Part shown: piece by piece, positions 11,128 to 20,084 of the stretch
How positions within the stretch are numbered: position 1 is the first letter of the stretch
How the letters are laid out: each line of letters begins with the position of its first letter
Assembly: GCF_009646115.1 (NCBI RefSeq)
Contig: NZ_CP045720.1
Location: forward strand, 1,302,001-1,366,000
Reading direction: 5' to 3'
Length of the DNA stretch: 64,000 nucleotides
Source of the DNA: Pantoea eucalypti
GTDB lineage: Bacteria; Pseudomonadota; Gammaproteobacteria; Enterobacterales; Enterobacteriaceae
Notes under the pieces: generated by a model
Seen by the model: only the letters and a program-made list of their open reading frames with translations
Database searches by the model: none
Told to the model about the DNA's origin: nothing
Made by a program: the position numbers and the translations under genes

Positions 11128-12648
11128 GTGTTATTACCTTGGCTAATTATCATACCCTTCGTCGGCGGTCTGATCTGCTGGCTCACTGAGCGCCTTGGCG
11201 CGAAGGTGCCACGCTGGATCGCGCTGATCACCATGGGGCTGACGTTGGCGCTTTCGCTGCAACTCTGGTTGCAGGGAGGCTATTCACTGACGCAGGCAGC
11301 GGGCATTCCGCAGTGGCAGTCAAGTTTCTCCGTTCCGTGGATCCCACGCTTCGGCATCAGCTTCCATTTAGCCATTGATGGCCTGTCGCTGCTGATGGTG
11401 GTGCTGACCGGCCTGCTCGGTCTGATGGCGGTGCTCTGTTCATGGAATGAGATTTCAAAGTATCAGGGCTTCTTCCATCTGAACCTGATGTGGATCCTGG
11501 GCGGCGTAATCGGTGTGTTCCTCTCCATCGACATGTTCCTGTTCTTCTTCTTCTGGGAAATGATGCTGGTGCCGATGTACTTCCTCATCGCGCTCTGGGG
11601 TCACAAAGCGTCTGACGGCAAAACCCGTATCTCCGCTGCGACCAAGTTCTTCATCTACACCCAGGCTTCCGGTCTGGTGATGCTGATTGCGATTCTGGGC
11701 CTGGTGTTTGTCCACTACAACGCGACCGGTGTCTGGACGTTCAACTATGAACAGCTTCTGAAGACGCCAATGTCGAGCGGTGTTGAATATCTGCTGATGC
11801 TGGGCTTCTTTATCGCCTTTGCGGTGAAGATGCCGGTAGTGCCGTTACATGGCTGGCTGCCGGATGCGCACAGTCAGGCGCCGACTGCGGGTTCTGTTGA
11901 CCTGGCAGGTATCCTGCTGAAAACCGCGGCTTATGGCTTACTGCGTTTCAGTCTGCCGCTGTTCCCGAACGCGTCAACAGAGTTTGCGCCAATCGCTATG
12001 TGGTTAGGCATCATTGGGATCTTCTACGGTGCCTGGATGGCCTTCTCGCAGACCGATATCAAACGTCTGATCGCGTATACCTCGATTTCGCACATGGGCT
12101 TTGTGCTGATTGCTATCTACACCGGCAGCCAGCTGGCGCTGCAGGGTGCGGTGATTCAGATGATTGCACACGGTCTGTCCGCAGCGGCACTCTTCATTCT
12201 GTGTGGTCAGCTGTATGAGCGTCTGCATACCCGTGATATGCGTCAGATGGGTGGTCTGTGGTCGCGCATCAAATGGATTCCGGGTCTGTCGCTCTTCTTT
12301 GCTGTCGCCAACCTCGGTATGCCGGGTACGGGTAACTTCGTCGGCGAATTTATGATTCTGACCGGCAGCTTCCAGGTGGTGCCGATGATTATCATCATCG
12401 CGACCTTTGGTCTGGTGTTCGCCTCGATTTACTCGCTGGTGATGATGCAGCGCGCTTACTATGGCGAAGCGAAATCGAAAGATCCGCTGCCAGGCATGTC
12501 GCCGCGCGAGTTCATGACCATCGGTGTTCTGGTGGTGCTGCTGGTGCTGCTGGGCGTCTATCCACAGCCGATTCTGGATACTTCGCACGCTGCCATGAGC
12601 AATATTCAGCAGTGGTTTACCGCTTCAATTTCAACTACAAGGCCGTAA
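11128..12648 (+). CDS. nuoM: NADH-quinone oxidoreductase subunit M (antiporter-like)
   Basis: 506 residues (E. coli 509). This is the central antiporter-like proton-pumping subunit, paralogous to NuoL and NuoN. FFFWEMMLVPMYFLIALWG carries the conserved glutamate near residue 144. KMPVVPLHGWLPDAHSQAPT carries the conserved lysine near 234. The start is GTG at 11128, following AAAAGGGAAG; the resulting N-terminus MLLPWLIIIPFVGG matches the family. It is separated from nuoL by the palindromic spacer and from nuoN by six bases. Confidence 0.97.
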   Translation: MLLPWLIIIPFVGGLICWLTERLGAKVPRWIALITMGLTLALSLQLWLQGGYSLTQAAGIPQWQSSFSVPWIPRFGISFHLAIDGLSLLMVVLTGLLGLMAVLCSWNEISKYQGFFHLNLMWILGGVIGVFLSIDMFLFFFFWEMMLVPMYFLIALWGHKASDGKTRISAATKFFIYTQASGLVMLIAILGLVFVHYNATGVWTFNYEQLLKTPMSSGVEYLLMLGFFIAFAVKMPVVPLHGWLPDAHSQAPTAGSVDLAGILLKTAAYGLLRFSLPLFPNASTEFAPIAMWLGIIGIFYGAWMAFSQTDIKRLIAYTSISHMGFVLIAIYTGSQLALQGAVIQMIAHGLSAAALFILCGQLYERLHTRDMRQMGGLWSRIKWIPGLSLFFAVANLGMPGTGNFVGEFMILTGSFQVVPMIIIIATFGLVFASIYSLVMMQRAYYGEAKSKDPLPGMSPREFMTIGVLVVLLVLLGVYPQPILDTSHAAMSNIQQWFTASISTTRP

Positions 12649-12654
12649 TTCGCC

Positions 12655-14112
12655 ATGACAATAACTCCTCACCAATTGATTGCGTTACTACCGCTGTTAA
12701 TCGTCGGATTGACGGTGGTGGTTGTGATGCTGTCCATTGCCTGGCGACGCAACCACTTCGTTAACGCCACGCTAACGGTAGTTGGCCTGAACCTGGCGCT
12801 GCTCTCGCTCTACTTTGTCGGTCAGGTCGGGGCGATGGATGTCACGCCGCTGCTGCGCGTCGATGGCTATTCGATGTTCTATACCGCGCTGGTGATGCTG
12901 GCGAGTCTGGCGACCTGTACCTTTGCCTATCCATGGCTGGCGGGTTACCCGGACAACAAAGATGAGTTCTATCTGCTGGTGCTGATTGCGGCCCTCGGTG
13001 GCATCGTGCTGGCCAGTGCTAACCATCTGGCCTCGCTGTTCATCGGCATTGAGCTGTTGTCGCTGCCGCTGTTTGGTCTGATTGGCTACGCTTTCCGCCA
13101 GAAACGTTCGCTGGAAGCCGCACTGAAATACACCATTCTGTCTGCGGCGGCCTCATCGTTCCTGCTGTTTGGTATTGCGCTTATCTACGCCGACTCCGGT
13201 AACCTGAGCTTTGTTGCGCTGGGTCAGAGCCTGACTGACAGCATGATCCATGAGCCACTGCTGCTGGTGGGGCTGGGCATGATGATCATCGGCCTGGGCT
13301 TCAAACTTTCACTGGTTCCGTTCCATCTCTGGACGCCCGATGTGTATCAGGGTGCGCCTGCGCCGGTTTCAACCTTCCTGGCGACAGCCAGCAAGATTGC
13401 GATCTTCGGTGTCATCATGCGTCTGTTTATGTACGCGCCGGTGACCGACAGCGAAGCGGTGCGCACTGTGCTGGCCATGATCGCCTTCGTTTCGATTCTG
13501 TTCGGTAACCTGATGGCGATTTCGCAGAGCAACATCAAGCGTCTGCTGGGTTACTCCTCTATCGCCCACCTCGGCTATCTGCTGGTCGCGCTGATTGCAG
13601 TGAAAGATCATCAGCTGTCGCTGGAAACCTCAGGTGTTTACCTGGCCGGTTATCTGTTCAGCAGCCTGGGTGCCTTTGGTGTGGTGAGTCTGATGTCCAG
13701 CCCGTATCGTGGCCCGGATGCAGATTCACTCTACTCTTATCGCGGTCTGTTCTGGCATCGTCCTATCCTGTCAGCGGTCATGACAGTGATGATGCTGTCA
13801 CTGGCCGGTATCCCGATGACGCTGGGCTTTATCGGTAAATTCTACGTGATTGCTTCAGGCGTCAGTGCGCATCTGTGGTGGCTGACCGGTGCGGTAGTAG
13901 CGGGCAGTGCGATTGGCCTTTACTACTATCTGCGCGTAACGGTAAGTCTCTACCTCAGCCCGCCAGAACTGCACACCCGTGATACCCCGGCTAACTGGGC
14001 ATTCACCGCCGGTGGTGTCGTGGTTCTGATTTCTGCCATTCTGGTACTGCTGCTAGGGGTTTACCCGCAGCCGCTCATCAGACTGGTGCAGATGGCTCAG
14101 CCACTGATGTAA
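12655..14112 (+). CDS. nuoN: NADH-quinone oxidoreductase subunit N (antiporter-like)
   Basis: 485 residues, identical in length to E. coli NuoN. It is the third antiporter-like membrane subunit, next to NuoK. The region [20 protein letters not shown] holds the conserved glutamate. [19 protein letters not shown] holds the conserved lysine and proline of the broken helix. It is the last gene of the operon, and a strong intrinsic terminator follows the stop within about 20 bases. Confidence 0.97.
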   Translation: MTITPHQLIALLPLLIVGLTVVVVMLSIAWRRNHFVNATLTVVGLNLALLSLYFVGQVGAMDVTPLLRVDGYSMFYTALVMLASLATCTFAYPWLAGYPDNKDEFYLLVLIAALGGIVLASANHLASLFIGIELLSLPLFGLIGYAFRQKRSLEAALKYTILSAAASSFLLFGIALIYADSGNLSFVALGQSLTDSMIHEPLLLVGLGMMIIGLGFKLSLVPFHLWTPDVYQGAPAPVSTFLATASKIAIFGVIMRLFMYAPVTDSEAVRTVLAMIAFVSILFGNLMAISQSNIKRLLGYSSIAHLGYLLVALIAVKDHQLSLETSGVYLAGYLFSSLGAFGVVSLMSSPYRGPDADSLYSYRGLFWHRPILSAVMTVMMLSLAGIPMTLGFIGKFYVIASGVSAHLWWLTGAVVAGSAIGLYYYLRVTVSLYLSPPELHTRDTPANWAFTAGGVVVLISAILVLLLGVYPQPLIRLVQMAQPLM

Positions 14113-14133
14113 GCTGATAACTGCGAATAATGA

Positions 14134-14160
14134 ATCAGGCCTCCGGGCCTGATTTTTTTT
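14134..14160 (+). terminator. Intrinsic terminator of the nuo operon
   Basis: An 8-bp GC-rich stem atcaggcc/gggcctgat (14134-14152) is followed directly by eight T residues. It lies 22 bases after the nuoN stop and closes the operon. Confidence 0.92.
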
Positions 14161-14237
14161 GTCTGTCAGATGAGGTGACCAGCTGGTGCTGACGACCTCG
14201 CGCTGATGTAGAGTGTCTGGTTTAGTAAGGAGAGACC

Positions 14238-14696
14238 ATGAACATTGACTGGCAGGATAAACACCATAGCGAACTTACCGCCCCGGAACTCTATGCGCTG
14301 CTGGCGTTGCGCAGTGCGGTGTTTGTGGTGGAGCAACAGTGTGCTTACCTTGATGTGGATGGCAAAGATTTACAGGCCGAAAACAGGCATCTGCTGGGCA
14401 CGGTGGATGATCAGCTGGTGGCTTATGCGCGACTTCTTTCCCCGGAAGATGAAACCAGCCCGGTGAAAATTGGACGGGTCATTGTTTCAGATCGGGTGCG
14501 CGGTGCGCGTCTGGGCAATCGTCTGATGGAGCAGGCGATTAGCAGTTGTCAGCAGCACTGGCCGGGCCGTGACATATTTCTCTCCGCGCAGGCGCATCTT
14601 GAAAACTTCTATGGGCAGCATGGCTTTGTGGCGGTGGGGGAGAACTATCTGGAAGATGGCATTCCGCACGTCGATATGCTGAAGAATGCGCCATAA
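14238..14696 (+). CDS. elaA: GNAT family N-acetyltransferase ElaA
   Basis: 152 residues, matching E. coli ElaA (153) over its whole length as I recall it. The GNAT fold is evident: the acetyl-CoA loop lies in IGRVIVSDRVRGARLGNRLM (R-G-A-R-L-G near residue 93), and the C-terminal AQAHLENFYGQHGFVAVGE is the usual GNAT motif B. The physiological substrate is not known. The ATG at 14238 follows AAGGAGAG. The gene stands alone between the nuo terminator and a bidirectional terminator shared with opgD. In E. coli it neighbours elaB; here opgD lies between them. Confidence 0.93.
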   Translation: MNIDWQDKHHSELTAPELYALLALRSAVFVVEQQCAYLDVDGKDLQAENRHLLGTVDDQLVAYARLLSPEDETSPVKIGRVIVSDRVRGARLGNRLMEQAISSCQQHWPGRDIFLSAQAHLENFYGQHGFVAVGENYLEDGIPHVDMLKNAP

Positions 14697-14697
14697 A

Positions 14698-14723
14698 AAA
14701 AGCGAGGCCTGAGCCTCGCTTTA
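14698..14723. terminator. Bidirectional terminator between elaA and opgD
   Basis: The inverted repeat agcgaggc/gcctcgct (14701-14720) has A residues on the left (14695-14700) and T residues on the right. It can therefore stop both the elaA transcript and the convergent opgD transcript. Confidence 0.85.
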
Positions 14724-14728
14724 TTCCA

Positions 14729-16387
14729 TCAACCCACCGTCATCTGACGGTCATCGACATATTTGCGCTGATCCGGCGCAGGCGGGAAATACTGATAAAG
14801 CCAGGTTTCACTCAGCGTCTCATCCTTGCTGCGCAGGAACAGACGCATCTCTACCGGCTGGGTGGAATCGCTGTTCGGATACCAGTCAAACAGGATGCGG
14901 TATCCTTTGAGCGGATCGACATACAGAATTTCAACCTGCTTCACGCTGCCGGATGAAACGGTAATCACCGGCTCAATGCCTTTCGGCGCAGCAGCCTGCA
15001 GATCACCACCAATAAAATCGATGGCGAAGCGGCGGCACCAGGTTTCCGGGAAGTGTTCGCCAGGCGCCCAGCCTTCCGGGAAACCACCGATACCGGTACG
15101 GGTCGCATCCACACGTGCCAGACCGCTACGTACTGGCGGCAGACCACTCCAGTAGAGCTTGTAAGAGAAGTTCAGCTCGCTGCCCGCTTTGACCGGCTCA
15201 GCCGGTTGCCAGAAGCAGACTACGTTATCCAGCGTTTCACCGGTGGTCGGGATCTCCATCAGGTTAATTGCGCCTTTGCCCCACTTGCCGACCGGCTCCA
15301 CCCACAGGCTCGGACGTTTGTCATACCAGCCAATCACATCCTGATAATCTTTGAAGTCGTGATTTAACTGCAGCAGGCCAAAGCCTCGCGGATTCTCATC
15401 TTCATAGGCATTGAACTGCAGACGCTGCGGATTATTCAGTGGGCGGGCGATCCATTCGCCTTTACCGGTCCACATCGCCAGACGATCGGAGTCGTGGATC
15501 TGCGGATGGTAGGTGTTGCACATGCGGCGCTCGTTGGTGCCGCAGCTGAACATACTGGTCATTGGCGAGATGCCAATCTGACGGATCTCTTTACGGGCGA
15601 ACAGGTGGTTTTCCACCTCCATCACCACGCGTTTCTCTTCGCAGTGGATGATGAACTTATAGGCACCGGTGACACTCGCGCCATCCAGCAGGGCATAGCA
15701 GGTAAAGGTGGTATCTTCCGCTTTCGGCGTTTCAAACCAGAAGGCGGTGAAATCGGGGAACTCTTCCTGGCCATTGCTGAAGGTGTTGATCGCGACACCA
15801 CGGGCCGAGAGGCCATACTGGTAAGTATCGTCTACCGCACGGAAGTAACTTGCGCCCAGGAATGAGACGATGTCGCGTCGGGCCAGTTCCGGTTTTTTAA
15901 AGGCGCGGAAACCGGCAAAGCCGAGGTCAGTTTTGCCCTCCAGCTGCTTAGTATCAACCTTCGCGTCGTTATAGTTGAACAGCTCAGGGCGGAAGTGAAT
16001 TTCGCGTGCCTGACGGCTCTCGCCGTCAACAGAGAACATGCGGATGCGCCGCTTGAAGCCCATGCCGACGTGGAAGAACTGCACGTCCAGCTGACGATCG
16101 GGCAGGTTATTCCAGAGTGAGTGGTTGGCGTCATACTGAATTTCGTTGTACGCCTGTGGGGTCAGTGTGGCCAGCGTCTCCGGCAGTGCACCTGGTGCAC
16201 CGCCCCAGGGTTTCTTCGCCAGCGCAGCCGCGTTTTTCTTCAATACGTCGAAATCGAAGCGTACGGCGGTTCCGTCAGCAATGCCATCTTCTGCCCATGC
16301 GGATTGCGCAAACAGCGTTGACAGGCCGGTCATGCCGCTGACGGCAGAGAAGGCCATTGACGCTTTCATAAACATTCTTCGATTCAT
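14729..16387 (-). CDS. opgD: Glucan biosynthesis protein D (OpgD/MdoD), periplasmic
   Basis: About 552 residues from the ATG at 16387 ([19 protein letters not shown]), close to E. coli OpgD (551). The N-terminus is a twin-arginine signal (NRRMFMK, a hydrophobic stretch, then AWA before cleavage near residue 32), so the protein is exported folded. It belongs to the OpgG/OpgD family that shapes the glucose backbone of osmoregulated periplasmic glucans; [16 protein letters not shown] and [12 protein letters not shown] regions match the family. An ATG four codons upstream (16399) is open, but the AAGGA sequence abuts it, so 16387 is favoured. In E. coli opgD lies far from elaA/elaB, so this placement is lineage-specific. 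Confidence 0.94.
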   Translation of the reverse strand: MNRRMFMKASMAFSAVSGMTGLSTLFAQSAWAEDGIADGTAVRFDFDVLKKNAAALAKKPWGGAPGALPETLATLTPQAYNEIQYDANHSLWNNLPDRQLDVQFFHVGMGFKRRIRMFSVDGESRQAREIHFRPELFNYNDAKVDTKQLEGKTDLGFAGFRAFKKPELARRDIVSFLGASYFRAVDDTYQYGLSARGVAINTFSNGQEEFPDFTAFWFETPKAEDTTFTCYALLDGASVTGAYKFIIHCEEKRVVMEVENHLFARKEIRQIGISPMTSMFSCGTNERRMCNTYHPQIHDSDRLAMWTGKGEWIARPLNNPQRLQFNAYEDENPRGFGLLQLNHDFKDYQDVIGWYDKRPSLWVEPVGKWGKGAINLMEIPTTGETLDNVVCFWQPAEPVKAGSELNFSYKLYWSGLPPVRSGLARVDATRTGIGGFPEGWAPGEHFPETWCRRFAIDFIGGDLQAAAPKGIEPVITVSSGSVKQVEILYVDPLKGYRILFDWYPNSDSTQPVEMRLFLRSKDETLSETWLYQYFPPAPDQRKYVDDRQMTVG

Positions 16388-16722
16388 GCCAGAGATCATT
16401 CCTTAGCTGTTCGAGGGTGTCGTGACTGTTGTGCAACATGCACTTTCATGGCCCGATAATCACAGGCAACAGAGGGGTACGACAGTAGGGTTACTGGAAA
16501 ATTCAGTCACGACAAAATTTATCAGATTAATCAAAGAAGCGAAGCGAAATTCGGCGGTTGCCGCTGCGTCTTACACTTCTTTGCGCAGCGAAGCGGCGCA
16601 CCGCCTGCACTGAGTAAGATTAACAGATGAAAAATCAGGTGATTCCTGGAGCAGGAAATCAGCAGAGCGCCAGATTATGGCTATAGTTAATGAACTGCTT
16701 TGCAATTCACACGGAGGAAATA
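16388..16722. promoter_or_regulatory. Non-coding gap between opgD and elaB, with a possible sigma-S promoter for elaB
   Basis: This 335-bp divergent gap should hold the promoters of opgD and elaB. At 16680-16690 the sequence GCTATAGTTAA resembles the sigma-S extended -10 consensus KCTAYACTTAA and lies about 32 bases before the elaB start; E. coli elaB is known to be RpoS-dependent. A short open frame at 16422-16613 has no ribosome site or familiar sequence, and I do not call it. The GC-rich stretch near 16550-16600 can pair partly with itself, but not convincingly. Confidence 0.45.
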
Positions 16723-17034
16723 ATGGTAAATCAGACAAATCAATTCGAATCGGGCCTCGATGACGATATTGCGTTACTGACCGAAACCCTGGAAGAAGTG
16801 CTTAAGGCATCAGGCGATCCGGCCGATCAGAAATACATTGAGCTTAAAAGCAAAGCTGAACAGGCGCTGAACGATGTTAAATCCCGTGTCAGCCAGGCGT
16901 CCGACAGTTACTACTATCGCGCTAAACAAGCGGCATACCGTGCAGACGATTACGTGCACGAAAAACCGTGGCAGGGCGTGGGTATTGGTGCAACCGCGGG
17001 TCTGGTTCTCGGCCTACTGCTGGCGCGTCGCTAA
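16723..17034 (+). CDS. elaB: ElaB, C-tail-anchored inner-membrane protein (DUF883 family)
   Basis: 103 residues from the ATG at 16723, chosen because a near-ideal GGAGG (16713-16717) sits six bases upstream; an ATG at 16690 is in frame but lacks a site. The sequence matches E. coli ElaB (101 residues), including SGDPADQKYIELKSKAEQAL, ASDSYYYRAKQAAYRADDYV and the C-terminal GLVLGLLLARR membrane anchor. ElaB, YqjD and YgaM are paralogous, stationary-phase inner-membrane proteins reported to bind ribosomes. The helical middle part is rich in Lys, Glu and Ala, suggesting a coiled coil. Confidence 0.93.
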   Translation: MVNQTNQFESGLDDDIALLTETLEEVLKASGDPADQKYIELKSKAEQALNDVKSRVSQASDSYYYRAKQAAYRADDYVHEKPWQGVGIGATAGLVLGLLLARR

Positions 17035-17082
17035 TCGCGATTCGCTGATGTAGCGCGGTAACAGACGACAGCAGTAAACCTG

Positions 17083-17109
17083 CGGCGGGGAAATCCCGCC
17101 GTTTTTTTT
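17083..17109 (+). terminator. Intrinsic terminator after elaB
   Basis: A 7-bp stem cggcggg/cccgccg (17083-17101, loop gaaat) is followed by eight T residues, about 50 bases past the elaB stop. Confidence 0.9.
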
Positions 17110-17282
17110 ATTGTGTTCTTAACCCCCTCATTGATTCACCTCTGTTGAGCCTGCCTCACCCTCATTCACTTTTATGCGCAACGTGCTGCTTTAGATAAAC
17201 CAGTAACAAACACGGGTCACACAGATTGTGTTTCGCAGGTGGACTTCATACAGTTAAATAAACGTGAAAAGGAGAACCGGAC

Positions 17283-18479
17283 GTGATTAGAATTGAGATG
17301 CTGTCTACCGGGGATGAGGTGCTGCATGGCCAAATCGTCGATACCAATGCCGCCTGGCTGGCTGATATTTTATTCCAGCAAGGTTTGCCCATGACCAGCC
17401 GAACCACGGTTGGGGATTCACTGGAATCGCTCATCGAGACCCTGCAGGCACGAAGCCATGAGGCCGACGTGTTGATTGTGAATGGCGGCCTGGGTCCCAC
17501 CAGTGACGATCTCAGCGCACTGGCAGCCGCTCGTGCCTGTGGGGTTGAACTGGAGATGCAGCAGGACTGGCTGGAACAAATGGAAGCCTGGTTTGCCAGC
17601 CGTGGCCGCGTGATGGCCGCCAGCAATCGCAAGCAGGCTGAAATTCCGGCCAATGCGGAGCTGATTGATAATCCGGTCGGAACCGCCTGTGGCTTTGCCC
17701 TGCAACTCAACCGCTGCTGGATATTCTTCACGCCTGGCGTGCCGTCTGAATTTAAGGTGATGGTGGAGCAGCAGATCATTCCCCGTCTGAAAGCAAAATT
17801 CTCGCCGCCCGAACCGCCGATTTGTCTGCGACTGACCACCTTTGGTCGCGGTGAAAGTGATATTGCCGCTGAGCTGGAGCCGCTGGCGTTGCCGGAAGGT
17901 GTGGTGATGGGCTATCGCTCGTCGATGCCGATCATTGAGATCAAACTGACCGGCCCGGCCAGTCAGCGTGTCGCGATGGAGCAGGTGTGGCAGCAGGTGC
18001 GTCTGTTACTGGCGGAGTGCACTATCTTTGAAGGTACGGAAGGCTTACCGGCGCTGCTGGCAGGCGAGTTGACGCAGCGTGGTGAGCAACTGGCGGTCAG
18101 CGAGCAATACACCGCCGGGCTGCTTTACTGGCAACTGGCTGCTGCCAGCGTGCCGTTGCGGGGCGCTGACATTTTGCCATCAACGCAGGAGACGCTGGAG
18201 CAGCAGGTGACGCGCACGCGCGAACTTGCCGCACAGCAGCAGGCAGCGCTGGCGCTTTCTGTTGGCAGCCTGGAACAGGAAACGATTTCGGTAGCGTTAC
18301 ATACGCCGGATGGCGGCTTTGGTCAGCGCGTGAAGTTCAGCACCGGTCGTCATAACCTGGAGACGCGCCAGAAGGTGGTGGCGATGATGGCGATGAATAT
18401 GCTGCGCCGCTGGTTACACGGCAGCGAAGTGAGCACCGGCCACGGCTGGATTGATGTGGTTGAATCTGTCAGACAGTAA
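17283..18479 (+). CDS. yfaY: CinA-family protein YfaY
   Basis: 398 residues, matching E. coli YfaY (400). The N-terminal half is a MoaB/Mog-like (MocF/COG1058) domain, with LSTGDEVLHGQIVDTNAAWL at residues 7-26 and NGGLGPTSDDLSALAAARA near 61. The C-terminal half is a CinA-like domain that resembles nicotinamide-nucleotide amidase (PncC) but is divergent. In E. coli the amidase activity belongs to a different protein, and YfaY has no settled function. The start is GTG at 17283, eight bases after AAAAGGAGA. It is monocistronic, followed by a bidirectional terminator. Confidence 0.92.
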   Translation: MIRIEMLSTGDEVLHGQIVDTNAAWLADILFQQGLPMTSRTTVGDSLESLIETLQARSHEADVLIVNGGLGPTSDDLSALAAARACGVELEMQQDWLEQMEAWFASRGRVMAASNRKQAEIPANAELIDNPVGTACGFALQLNRCWIFFTPGVPSEFKVMVEQQIIPRLKAKFSPPEPPICLRLTTFGRGESDIAAELEPLALPEGVVMGYRSSMPIIEIKLTGPASQRVAMEQVWQQVRLLLAECTIFEGTEGLPALLAGELTQRGEQLAVSEQYTAGLLYWQLAAASVPLRGADILPSTQETLEQQVTRTRELAAQQQAALALSVGSLEQETISVALHTPDGGFGQRVKFSTGRHNLETRQKVVAMMAMNMLRRWLHGSEVSTGHGWIDVVESVRQ

Positions 18480-18491
18480 TTTCAGTGAAAA

Positions 18492-18520
18492 CAAAACGGG
18501 CACCAGAGGCGCCCGTTTTG
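18492..18520. terminator. Bidirectional terminator between yfaY and yfaE
   Basis: A perfect 10-bp inverted repeat caaaacgggc/gcccgttttg (18492-18501 and 18511-18520) carries A and T tracts within its arms. It lies 13 bases after yfaY and about 100 bases beyond the convergent yfaE stop. Confidence 0.85.
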
Positions 18521-18618
18521 TATGTGACTGTGAATGACCCTTTGCGGGGGCATTCTCACAGCAATAAATAAGCTGACTCGATCTAACAGCAAATCAAGCC
18601 AGACTTGTTCCGTCTCAG

Positions 18619-18879
18619 TTATAACTCAAGCTCGATCTCGCCTTTAGCTTTGCAGCAGCAGGGCAGAATCTCATCCTGCTGCACAAAGGCCAGCGGCCGC
18701 TGTGGGTAATGCACTTCGCCTTTCAGCAGCCGCATCCGGCAGGAGCCGCAGTAACCTTCGCGGCACTGAAACTCCACGCAGAGATTATTGGCTTCCAGCA
18801 GGGAGAGCAGATTGGGGTGATCTTCTGCGCATTCCAGCCGGGCGCCGGAACTGCGCAGAATAACAACGTCGCGACTCAT
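18619..18879 (-). CDS. yfaE: 2Fe-2S ferredoxin YfaE, NrdB cofactor maintenance
   Basis: 86 residues, the size of E. coli YfaE (84). It is a plant-type 2Fe-2S ferredoxin: the ligands are in QCREGYCGSCRMRLLKG (residues about 38-54) and in LPCCCK near residue 74. In E. coli it supplies electrons that help form and regenerate the diiron-tyrosyl radical cofactor of NrdB. It lies two bases downstream of the nrdB stop on the same strand, consistent with an nrdA-nrdB-yfaE operon. Confidence 0.95.
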   Translation of the reverse strand: MSRDVVILRSSGARLECAEDHPNLLSLLEANNLCVEFQCREGYCGSCRMRLLKGEVHYPQRPLAFVQQDEILPCCCKAKGEIELEL

Positions 18880-18881
18880 GA

Positions 18882-20012
18882 TTAAAGCTGGAAGTCGTCG
18901 AAGTCGTTAGCGCCTACTTCAGAATCGATCTGACCCACCAGATAGGAGCTCACTTCCACTTCCTGTGGCGCAACCTGCACGTTGTCAGACACCAGCCAGG
19001 AGTTAATCCATGGGATCGGGTTAGAGCGCGTCTGGAAGGGCAGATCAAGGCCAACTGCCTGCATACGGATATTGGTGATGTACTCAATGTACTGGCAGAG
19101 AATGTCTTTGTTCAGGCCGATCATTGAACCGCCGCTGAACAGATATTCCGCCCACTCTTTCTCCTGCAGCGCTGCCTTCTTAAACAGCTCGAAGCACTCT
19201 TCACGACACTCTGCCGCAATCTCTTTCATTTCCGGATCGTCTTCGCCGCTGCGCAGCAGGTTCAGCATATGCTGGGTGCCGGTCAGGTGCAGCGCTTCAT
19301 CGCGGGCGATCAGTTTGATGATTTTGGCATTGCCTTCCATCAGTTCACGCTCGGCGAAAGCGAATGAACATGCGAAGCTGACATAGAAACGGATCGCTTC
19401 CAGCGCATTGACGCTCATCAGGCAGATATAGAGCTGCTTCTTCAGGGCGCGCAGGCTGACCACAACCTGTTTGTCGTTGACCTTATGCGTGCCTTCGCCC
19501 AGCTGATGCCAGTAGTTGGTCATCTCAATCAGATCGTCGTAATAGCGAGAGATATCCTGGGCACGCGCCAGAATCTGCTCATTGGTGACGATATCGTCGA
19601 ATACCACCGCCGGATCGTTAACGATATTACGGATGATATGGGTGTAAGAACGCGAGTGGATCGTCTCGGAGAACGCCCAGGTTTCAATCCAGGTTTCCAG
19701 CTCAGGAATCGAGATCAGCGGAAGCAGGGCGACGTTCGGGCTGCGACCCTGAATGGAATCCAGCAGTGTCTGATACTTCAGGTTGCTGATAAAGATATGC
19801 TTCTCGTGGTCCGGCAGCGCCTGGTAGTCAATTCGGTCGCGTGAGACATCAACCTCTTCCGGACGCCAGAAGAAGGAGAGCTGCTTTTCGATCAGCTTTT
19901 CAAAGATGTCATATTTTTGCTGATCGAAGCGCGCCACGTTTACGGACTGACCGAAAAACATCGGCTCTTTCAGCTGATCATTTTTGTTCTGTGAGAAAGT
20001 GGAGTAAGCCAT
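18882..20012 (-). CDS. nrdB: Ribonucleoside-diphosphate reductase 1, beta subunit
   Basis: 376 residues, the E. coli R2 length. This class Ia radical-generating subunit houses a diiron centre and a stable tyrosyl radical. The radical tyrosine is Tyr123 counting the initiator methionine (Tyr122 in E. coli numbering), within [16 protein letters not shown]. Diiron ligands are visible in the same helix (TWAFSE), in the helix around [18 protein letters not shown], and in [16 protein letters not shown] residues. The C-terminal [10 protein letters not shown] tail is the peptide that binds NrdA. A hairpin-bearing 72-bp spacer separates it from nrdA. Confidence 0.98.
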   Translation of the reverse strand: MAYSTFSQNKNDQLKEPMFFGQSVNVARFDQQKYDIFEKLIEKQLSFFWRPEEVDVSRDRIDYQALPDHEKHIFISNLKYQTLLDSIQGRSPNVALLPLISIPELETWIETWAFSETIHSRSYTHIIRNIVNDPAVVFDDIVTNEQILARAQDISRYYDDLIEMTNYWHQLGEGTHKVNDKQVVVSLRALKKQLYICLMSVNALEAIRFYVSFACSFAFAERELMEGNAKIIKLIARDEALHLTGTQHMLNLLRSGEDDPEMKEIAAECREECFELFKKAALQEKEWAEYLFSGGSMIGLNKDILCQYIEYITNIRMQAVGLDLPFQTRSNPIPWINSWLVSDNVQVAPQEVEVSSYLVGQIDSEVGANDFDDFQL

Positions 20013-20059
20013 AAAAGTTGTCCAAAAGTAGACGAAGCCAGGCCTCGTGAAATGAATGA

Positions 20060-20078
20060 GGCGGGAGAATCTCCCGCC
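20060..20078 (-). other. Hairpin in the nrdA-nrdB spacer
   Basis: An 8-bp perfect stem ggcgggag/ctcccgcc with a three-base loop lies six bases after the nrdA stop on the minus strand. No T run follows. It may act as an mRNA stabiliser or attenuator that adjusts NrdA to NrdB output; this is inferred. Confidence 0.55.
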
Positions 20079-20084
20079 TGACCA

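Noticed and set aside
16422..16613. 63-codon frame between opgD and elaB
   Set aside because: It has no ribosome site, no recognisable sequence, and lies in a divergent promoter region.
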